DNA from: a virus
Length of the DNA: 57,916 nucleotides
IMG/VR virus record: IMGVR_UViG_3300009285_002661
Coordinates: 1-57,916 of that record
Direction: 5' to 3' (one strand)
The notes beneath the pieces were generated by a model. The model was not told where the DNA came from. It was given only the letters and a program-made list of their open reading frames with translations, and searched no databases. The position numbers were made by a program, and so were the translations under genes. Shown one piece after another: positions 31,681 through 38,065 of the stretch; the first letter of the stretch is position 1, and every line of letters starts with the position of its first letter.

Positions 31681-32528
31681 CCACTTTTATCATCGCCGAG
31701 GCCGGCATTAATCACAACGGTGACATCGAGTTTGCCCACAAGCTGATCGACGCGGCCTACGAGTGCGGGGCCGATGCGTGTAAATTCCAGACGTTCGATT
31801 GCGAATACCTGGAGCCGCCAGGGGAGCGAAGGGAGATGTTGCGGGCTCTACAACTCTCCTTCGACGACTTCGCGCGGCTGAAGGAATACTGCGGTTCGCG
31901 AATCGAGTTTATGAGCACGCCGTTTCATCGCCCGGCACTTTGGTCCTTGGTCAATTTCGGTTTGGTCCGCCGGCTCAAGATTTCGTCCGGTCATCTGCGC
32001 GATAAGGAAATCCTAGAAGAGGCACGCCTTTCCGGCCTCCCCATCATCCTCTCCACCGGCATGGGTACGATGGACGATATCTACAGCGCGGTTGAAACGC
32101 TCGGCTTCGCCCGCCCATGGGACAAAGAGCAACCCATGACGCCGCCGGGATTGGCCAAGAACGGGCTCACCATTCTGCACTGCACGTCGGCCTACCCGAC
32201 TCCAATTGAAGACGTGAACCTACTGGCGATGGACCGAATACAAGCGAAGTTCGGCTGCAAGGTCGGCCTGTCGGATCACACGCTTTCGACGGTCATCCCC
32301 GCCGCCGCCGTTGCCCTCGGGGCTTCGGTCATCGAGAAGCACATCACGCTGGACAGGACCATGAAAGGCCCGGACCACGCCGCATCGTTGGAGCCGTTCG
32401 ATTTCAAGAGGATGGTGGTCGGAATCCGGGAAGTGGAAAAAGCATTGGGCGACGGAATCAAACGGCCCATGCCGAGCGAAGAAAAAACGATGGAGATCGT
32501 GAAGGAGCGGATGGAATGGGCGGCGTAA
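31677..32528 (+). CDS. neuB: NeuB/LegI-like nonulosonic acid synthase, lacking SAF domain
   Basis: 283 residues, TTG start. The TIM-barrel motifs are complete: IIAEAGINHNGDIEFAHKLI, CKFQTFD, FMSTPFHRPA, KISSGHL, ILSTGMGTMDDI, LHCTSAYPTP, VGLSDHTLST, SVIEKHITLDR. The enzyme condenses a C6 amino sugar with phosphoenolpyruvate. Typical NeuB/LegI/PseI proteins are ~335-350 residues with a C-terminal antifreeze-like (SAF) domain that completes the active site of the partner subunit; here the protein ends at the linker (MPSEEKTMEIVKERMEW). It is unfused to any SAF domain in the window. Confidence 0.85.
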   Translation: MTTFIIAEAGINHNGDIEFAHKLIDAAYECGADACKFQTFDCEYLEPPGERREMLRALQLSFDDFARLKEYCGSRIEFMSTPFHRPALWSLVNFGLVRRLKISSGHLRDKEILEEARLSGLPIILSTGMGTMDDIYSAVETLGFARPWDKEQPMTPPGLAKNGLTILHCTSAYPTPIEDVNLLAMDRIQAKFGCKVGLSDHTLSTVIPAAAVALGASVIEKHITLDRTMKGPDHAASLEPFDFKRMVVGIREVEKALGDGIKRPMPSEEKTMEIVKERMEWAA

Positions 32529-32578
32529 TCATGTGGTCCGCATAGTCGCTGTGGTTTCCTACTTTCGAGGGCCGCAAC

Positions 32579-32968
32579 ATGACAACCTCTGTAAACTATT
32601 CGTGGGCTGGCTGCACGGTGCTTATTGAGTGCGCCGATACAGTCCAGCCGGTAGAGAGCGATTGGGTTGTACTGATGGGGTTGGTAGATGCGTTATACAA
32701 GACGACGCCCCTCACAGAATTCAATGTTCACAAAATCTCAGGAACGAATCCGCAAGAGCATCATTACGGCTTTATCCTCCAAGACGGCCGTGAATGGTCC
32801 CAGATACTAAGGGTCAGCAATCAACATCCGCAAAATAACACGGTCATGAACTTCGCAATTCCCGATTTCTTCAGTCTTGACGAATTTCTTCCGCATCGTG
32901 CATTGAGAGATTATATCGTCAAATTGATTGCCATGCGCGGACTGGAGAAAATCGAGATTAGATGGTGA
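32579..32968 (+). CDS. Hypothetical protein
   Basis: 129 residues, ATG 32579. A beta-rich N-terminal part (VNYSWAGCTVLIECADT) and LRVSNQHPQNNTVMNF follow. Unknown. The preceding 50 bases contain an overlapping open stretch (32533-32628, VVSYFRGPQHDNLCKLF) that may be a gene fragment. Confidence 0.4.
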   Translation: MTTSVNYSWAGCTVLIECADTVQPVESDWVVLMGLVDALYKTTPLTEFNVHKISGTNPQEHHYGFILQDGREWSQILRVSNQHPQNNTVMNFAIPDFFSLDEFLPHRALRDYIVKLIAMRGLEKIEIRW

Positions 32969-33810
32969 TGCGTTTAACCAACGCGTTTATCTGCGCGGCA
33001 CGGTCGGCCTATTACGCGCTCACGGAGCCGGTGAAGCTGCGGTGGTTGCGACTCACGAACGAGCCGAAATACTGGCCGCCGCTATTTTTATGGGCGACGG
33101 GCGATAAATGGGAACCTCTCGTCTCGGTTTATGTGCCCTCCCATAATAGAGCCGCTCTTCTCATCGAGCGCGCCCTGAAAAGTATCTTGGCGCAGACCTA
33201 CACGAACCTCGAAATCATCGTGGTCGCGGACAACTGCAATCGCGATGCCTTGAACTACATTGCGGATTTCTGCGATCACGACAAGCGTCTGAAACTTATT
33301 GACCATCGTGGCCCAAAATCCTTTCCCCACAAGGCCGAGAACTACTGGTTTGCCGGCCGCGTCGATCCTTCCAATGTGGGATTGGAACATTGCAAAGGCT
33401 CATGGATAGCCACGGTCGATGATGACGACGTTTGGCTCCCGATGCACCTGGAACACCTTTTGAGATTCGCCCAGCACGGCGATTACGAGTTTGTCTCATC
33501 CGGTTCCGTCGTAAGGGGCGGCAGGAAGATCGCGCCGTATGAAGTCAACGGTGTGCTGATCGGTGGAATCCAGACATGGTTCTACCGCTCGTATCTCAAG
33601 ACCTTCAAGTTCAACCGGCAATGTTTTAGGAAACGCTGGAATAAAGTTTGTGATACCGAATTGCAGGACCGTTTTGTAAAAGCCGGTGTGCGTATGGGGT
33701 ACTTTCCCGAAACGACGGCAGAGATCGTCGCGCGCCCCGGAGAAACAAAAATAGGGCTCAAAGCCTACATGGCAGACGCAGAGAAGACGGAAAAACATTT
33801 CGCGTTCTGA
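32962..33810 (+). CDS. Family 2 glycosyltransferase
   Basis: 282 residues. GT-A fold with LVSVYVPSHNRAALLIERAL, ILAQTYTNLEIIVVADNC and the metal-binding DDDD in WIATVDDDDVWLP. A short N-terminal hydrophobic stretch (CAARSAYYALT) precedes. It is the last gene of the nonulosonate operon and could transfer a sugar to the phage or host surface. Donor and acceptor are unknown. Confidence 0.85.
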   Translation: MVMRLTNAFICAARSAYYALTEPVKLRWLRLTNEPKYWPPLFLWATGDKWEPLVSVYVPSHNRAALLIERALKSILAQTYTNLEIIVVADNCNRDALNYIADFCDHDKRLKLIDHRGPKSFPHKAENYWFAGRVDPSNVGLEHCKGSWIATVDDDDVWLPMHLEHLLRFAQHGDYEFVSSGSVVRGGRKIAPYEVNGVLIGGIQTWFYRSYLKTFKFNRQCFRKRWNKVCDTELQDRFVKAGVRMGYFPETTAEIVARPGETKIGLKAYMADAEKTEKHFAF

Positions 33811-33882
33811 TTCATAACCGGCGGGCCGCCGGGCAAGGCCCATCTCCCTCAAATCATTGAATTACATCAGCGGAGGACCGCC

Positions 33883-34383
33883 ATGGGCCACTATTACGCT
33901 GTCGGGTTCAGCTCGGCTGATTCTTCGGCTGTCGTCAAAGACATCTTCCAGATCAAGGGGAGCACGAAGGCGAACTTCCGCCTGCGCGAGATTCACCTTG
34001 GGAAGATCGCCGCTGCGCAGACCTCATCGGCCATTGAAACTCTGCCGGTGAGCATCTGGCGCGGCTCAACCCTTGACTCTGTGGGCGGAGCTACGGGGAC
34101 TGTGGTGAATTTGGACGGGCGCTACAGCGCGACCGGGACGTTCACAACGCTGGTCAACTCGTCTTCTCCCGGATCGTCCGGGCCTGCGGGTAAGCTTGTG
34201 TTTTCCCGCCCGTGGAATACTCAGAACGAATATGTCGTGAAATGGGGTGAGAAGGACGCCCCGACGTGCGTCCTTGGTCAGCGCCTTCAGGTCAGGATGG
34301 GCGCTCCGGCAGCGGCCATCGTCATCGGCGGAGACATGGTGATCGAGGAAGTGCCGCACGTTCCTGGCAGCACGGTCAGGTAA
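33883..34383 (+). CDS. Virion-associated beta-rich protein
   Basis: 166 residues, ATG 33883 with GGAGG upstream. Starts MGHYYAVGFSSADSSAVVKD; rich in Ser/Thr/Gly/Ala with VRMGAPAAAIVIGG near the end. Composition and company suggest a capsid- or tail-decoration protein. Confidence 0.45.
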   Translation: MGHYYAVGFSSADSSAVVKDIFQIKGSTKANFRLREIHLGKIAAAQTSSAIETLPVSIWRGSTLDSVGGATGTVVNLDGRYSATGTFTTLVNSSSPGSSGPAGKLVFSRPWNTQNEYVVKWGEKDAPTCVLGQRLQVRMGAPAAAIVIGGDMVIEEVPHVPGSTVR

Positions 34384-34389
34384 CGTAAC

Positions 34390-34890
34390 GTGGCCCTCCC
34401 CGTTCTAACTGCCGAAAGACTACGCGAGGTTTTGCATTACGATCCAGAAACTGGCGTGTTCACTTGGGCGCGTTCTAGAGGCTGGCGCGCTCCCTGCGGA
34501 GCGGTGGCTGGCGGGCCACATGCGCGCGGCTATCGTGACATTAGGGTCGATATGAAACGATATTTGCAGCATCGCTTGGTGTGGCTTTACGTGCACGGTC
34601 GTTGGCCGAAAGACCAAATTGACCACATCAACGGGAATCGTTCCGATAACCGTCTATGCAATCTTCGCGAGGCGACGTGTTCGCAGAATTTGATGAACGC
34701 CAGGGCACATAGCCACAATACTTCTGGCTTAAAGGGGGCTTGTAAACATGAGCCCGGATATTGGTCGTCTGTAATTCGCGTAAACGGCAAAAATAAGTAT
34801 CTCGGCCGATTTAAAAGTCCAGAAGAGGCCCATGCCGTCTATGCCTCTGCCGCGAAAAAATATTTCGGCGAATTCGCGAGGGCTGAATAA
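34390..34890 (+). CDS. HNH endonuclease with AP2 domain
   Basis: 166 residues, GTG start. HNH core QIDHINGNRSDNRLCNLREA is followed by an AP2-type DNA-binding domain (WSSVIRVNGKNKYLGRFKSP). A classic phage homing endonuclease. It sits between the decoration-like genes and ends in a TAATG overlap. Confidence 0.9.
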   Translation: MALPVLTAERLREVLHYDPETGVFTWARSRGWRAPCGAVAGGPHARGYRDIRVDMKRYLQHRLVWLYVHGRWPKDQIDHINGNRSDNRLCNLREATCSQNLMNARAHSHNTSGLKGACKHEPGYWSSVIRVNGKNKYLGRFKSPEEAHAVYASAAKKYFGEFARAE

Positions 34891-35351
34891 TGAGTAATCT
34901 GTTCACCCGATTAACCGGAATTCATGGCCGCCGTATCGCCATGAATTCCACTGGCGCGATCGTGGACAAGAACGGCTTCGGCGCCCTCATGGTGGATTCG
35001 TCGGGCGTCCTCCAGATGGTCGTCAAGTCCGCCGTGGAATTGATCTCCTCGTCCGGGGCCGAATTGGTCGCGCACGGCATGTCGTATTTTTCCTCCGGCA
35101 CGGCGACTTCGCGCAACTTCACCATCAAGGCCCCGTCATCCGGATTGGAGAAGTTCATCTTCTCTCTGTCGTCGGCCACCACGATTCTCATGGAGACCAC
35201 AGGCGCTACCATCACGTTCTACACAACCGGCACGTCGTCTTCCGCTCTGACGTTTTCCATCGGCGGCGGGGCCTACGGCGAAACAATCCACATGATGGGC
35301 CTGTCCGCGACGCGCTGGGCCGTTCTCAAGAAAACGGCGGCCGTCACGTAA
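34890..35351 (+). CDS. Virion decoration-like paralog 1
   Basis: 153 residues. Shares with the next two genes the opening LTGIHGRR and a late LSATRWAVLKKTAAV. Very rich in Ser, Thr and Gly, beta-rich. Probably a structural protein. Confidence 0.5.
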   Translation: MSNLFTRLTGIHGRRIAMNSTGAIVDKNGFGALMVDSSGVLQMVVKSAVELISSSGAELVAHGMSYFSSGTATSRNFTIKAPSSGLEKFIFSLSSATTILMETTGATITFYTTGTSSSALTFSIGGGAYGETIHMMGLSATRWAVLKKTAAVT

Positions 35352-35432
35352 TTCCGGATTATCCGGATAACCCCCCGTCGCCGGGGCAGGGCGGCACCTC
35401 CATAGCAACAGCACCCATAGGGAGTACGTATC

Positions 35433-35954
35433 ATGGCGTTCAATCGCATCCTGACTTCCATTCACGGCAAGCGTTTCGGGCTTTCCGCATCCGGGACTCC
35501 GGTGTTCCAGCCCACGACTTCGAGTGGCCTGAGCCACGTTGCCGAAATCTCTTCGGCCGGCGTGTTCAATTCCTCGATTTCGAGTTTCAACTCGACCATC
35601 ACGGAACTCATTGCCGCCAAATACAAGTCTGTCGTCGAATCCATCTCATCCTCGGCAGCCACCATGCTGAATTATGGCATCAGCATCATCGCGTCCGATG
35701 TGATCGAGGGGTCTGCCCTTACGCTCCCGGCTCCAGAGGCCGGACTGCATAAGACGATCTGGTTCGACACCAGTTCGTCCGGCGCGATCACCGTCGAAAC
35801 GACTGCCGCCACAATCCTGTTCGAGTCAACCTACCAATCGACTTCATCGGCCATCACGATGGGTTTCGCGGGCGGGCTCCGCGGTGCGTCGATTGAACTG
35901 TTCGGCCAAAGCACCACCCGCTGGTCTGTCATTCGCAAGACTGCGGTCGCCTAA
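35433..35954 (+). CDS. Virion decoration-like paralog 2
   Basis: 173 residues, nearly identical in its first ~100 residues to the next gene (LTSIHGKRFGLSASGTPVF, SSAATMLNYGISIIASDV). A recent tandem duplication that includes the leader (TAGCAA...CAGCACCCATA) and ribosome site. Ser/Thr-rich; a plausible acceptor for O-glycans. Confidence 0.55.
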   Translation: MAFNRILTSIHGKRFGLSASGTPVFQPTTSSGLSHVAEISSAGVFNSSISSFNSTITELIAAKYKSVVESISSSAATMLNYGISIIASDVIEGSALTLPAPEAGLHKTIWFDTSSSGAITVETTAATILFESTYQSTSSAITMGFAGGLRGASIELFGQSTTRWSVIRKTAVA

Positions 35955-36052
35955 CGATTGAGACGACGGGGATATTCCGATGGGCGGTCAGTCACAGGGC
36001 CGCTCAAATCACGTAACTCCGTAGCAATCCAGCACCCATAAAGGAGTGTGTC

Positions 36053-36574
36053 ATGTCTCTTAATCGCATTTTGACTTCCATCCATGGCAAGCGTTTCGGG
36101 CTCTCCGCCTCCGGGACTCCGGTGTTTCAGCCGACGACTTCGAGTGGCTTGAGTCACGTTGCCGAAATCTCTTCGGCTGGCGTGTTCAACAGCTCGATCA
36201 CGAGTTTCAACTCGACGATCACGGAACTCATCGTTGCAAAGTACAAGTCTGTTGTCGAGTCGATCTCGTCCTCGGCTGCGACGATGCTGAACTATGGCAT
36301 CAGCATCATCGCTTCTGACGTTATCACTGGCTCCGTCATGACGCTTCCTGCCCCGGAAGTTGGGCTGCACAAGCAAATCTGGTTCGACACCAGCGCGTCA
36401 GGCGCGATGACGGTCCAAACGACTGCCGCCTCGGTCATCTTTGAAGCGACATTCGGCTCGTCCTCGTCCTCGATCACGATGTCCGTCCCTGGTGGTCTCC
36501 GCGGCGCCAGGATTACGCTGTTCGGCCAAAGCGCCACCCGTTGGGCCGTCATTGCCAAGACTGCGGCTGCCTAA
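36053..36574 (+). CDS. Virion decoration-like paralog 3
   Basis: 173 residues. Same length and start as paralog 2, diverging mainly after residue 120. Ends FGQSATRWAVIAKTAAA. Confidence 0.55.
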   Translation: MSLNRILTSIHGKRFGLSASGTPVFQPTTSSGLSHVAEISSAGVFNSSITSFNSTITELIVAKYKSVVESISSSAATMLNYGISIIASDVITGSVMTLPAPEVGLHKQIWFDTSASGAMTVQTTAASVIFEATFGSSSSSITMSVPGGLRGARITLFGQSATRWAVIAKTAAA

Positions 36575-36587
36575 TGAACGACGACGC

Positions 36588-37208
36588 ATGATCGGTGTCA
36601 CCGCGCAAGTCACCATCAACGATGAACTGACCGATGCCGACCGTCGCGTTCTGACCGAGTTTGGAAAAAACGCGGCGGTCTCCATCGACATCGGGACATT
36701 CGTTGGAGGCTCTGCCGAGGCCATCCTTCTCGGTGGGGGGATTGTTTATACCATTGATAATTACGCCGGTCTGTACAATCAGACGGCGCGGGCCTGCCCT
36801 CCGGAGCTTTTGAAACATCTCGCAGCCGACCGCCTCGACCAATATGGCGAGCGCGTCGTTCTGTTGATCGGGGACAGCCTTTCCTTCGCACGTCTGTTCC
36901 CGGAGGCCAGCATCGATTTTGTATTCGTCGATGGCGGACACGATTTTACCAACGCGAAATCCGACATAGAGGCGTGGCTCCCGGCATTGAAGCCGAACGG
37001 GATCATGGCGGGACACGATCTTGATCGGAGCCTTCTGAAGGGAACGCTGCCGCCCAAAATCAACGACATGCTGGCCGACATGGATCGCGGCCCCGACAAC
37101 CGACACTACGGCGTCTTCAAGGCGCTCGTCGAAACCTTCACGCAATTTGAAACCGCAAAGGACATAGAGAGTTCAATATGGTGGGTGAAGCCGGAATGGA
37201 AGAAGTAA
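36588..37208 (+). CDS. Class I SAM-dependent methyltransferase
   Basis: 206 residues, ATG 36588. SAM-binding motif SIDIGTFVGGSAEAILLGGG, then DFVFVDGGHDFTNAKSDIEA and GIMAGHDLDR. This is the Methyltransf_24/CmcI-like type often acting on sugars. It lies between decoration-like genes and the second MptE-like protein, so O-methylation of a glycan is possible. Confidence 0.75.
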   Translation: MIGVTAQVTINDELTDADRRVLTEFGKNAAVSIDIGTFVGGSAEAILLGGGIVYTIDNYAGLYNQTARACPPELLKHLAADRLDQYGERVVLLIGDSLSFARLFPEASIDFVFVDGGHDFTNAKSDIEAWLPALKPNGIMAGHDLDRSLLKGTLPPKINDMLADMDRGPDNRHYGVFKALVETFTQFETAKDIESSIWWVKPEWKK

Positions 37209-38065
37209 CGACGCCCGAAGCAACGGAGACTGTTTTGGGTATCCCCGAAAAACGGGCGGTCATGAATCTGCCGCCCAAGAAAATCTGCATCCTCGGGACG
37301 TGCCCCTCGCGACTCTCCGCTCCCATTGGAGACCTTTCATGGGACGTGTGGACCATCGGGCCGGGCGGCAAGAACTCAAATCGCTGGAACGTCCTGTTCG
37401 AGATTCACGGCAACGGAACGTGGCCCGAGGGGTTTGCGGAATACCTGCATGAATTGAAGCAGGAGAAACCCCCGAAGAGGATTTATACCGAGGAGCCGAT
37501 GCCGGACTGGCCGGCAAACGTGGTGTTCCCCAAGGATCAGCTTTATAAGAAGTACGGCCGGGTATGGTTCACGTCATCGATCTCCTACGCTCTTGCGCTG
37601 GCGTTGGAGGAGAACGTCACCGACCTCGGGATTTTCGGCATCGATCTGGAATCCGGCGAGGAGTACAAGGGTCAATTCCTAGGGGCTAGGTACTTTATAG
37701 ACCTTGCCCATTTGTGCGGCGTCAACATTATCCTTCCGAAGGGCTGTGGACTCCTCCGCGATCCCCTTCCTTACCCGAACAGCTACGAATCGCACATCGC
37801 GCAGACCATCGATTCCAAGATCGCCTACCTGTCCCAAATCGCCGCCCAACTCAGGGAACAGCACGGGCAGATCGCCGCGCAGGTGAATCGTGTTGAGGGC
37901 GAGATCGGGGCCTTCAATTTCATGCGCCAACTCTACGTGATCGGCGGAGAGTCGGCCGACCGGCGCATCGAAGTCACGCAGAAGCCGAGCGACAGCGCCA
38001 AACTGGATATGCTCCTCGCGCTGGTCGGCAAGCACCCAAACGATGCGCTCAAGAAGTTGACCTAA
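37196..38065 (+). CDS. MptE/Maf-like (DUF115-like) protein, paralog 2
   Basis: 289 residues from ATG 37196; ATG 37178 is possible. KKICILGTCPSRLSAPIGD, DVWTIGPGG, FEIHGNG, WFTSSISYALALALEE and LGIFGIDLESGEEYKGQF align with the protein at 28211. The function is as uncertain as for that copy. It immediately precedes the large terminase, which starts right after its stop. Confidence 0.5.
   Translation: MEEVTTPEATETVLGIPEKRAVMNLPPKKICILGTCPSRLSAPIGDLSWDVWTIGPGGKNSNRWNVLFEIHGNGTWPEGFAEYLHELKQEKPPKRIYTEEPMPDWPANVVFPKDQLYKKYGRVWFTSSISYALALALEENVTDLGIFGIDLESGEEYKGQFLGARYFIDLAHLCGVNIILPKGCGLLRDPLPYPNSYESHIAQTIDSKIAYLSQIAAQLREQHGQIAAQVNRVEGEIGAFNFMRQLYVIGGESADRRIEVTQKPSDSAKLDMLLALVGKHPNDALKKLT

Noticed and set aside
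32533-32628. 31-codon open stretch (VVSYFRGPQHDNLCKLF)
   Set aside because: Looks protein-like but overlaps the next gene start and has no recognised relative; mentioned only as a possible fragment.
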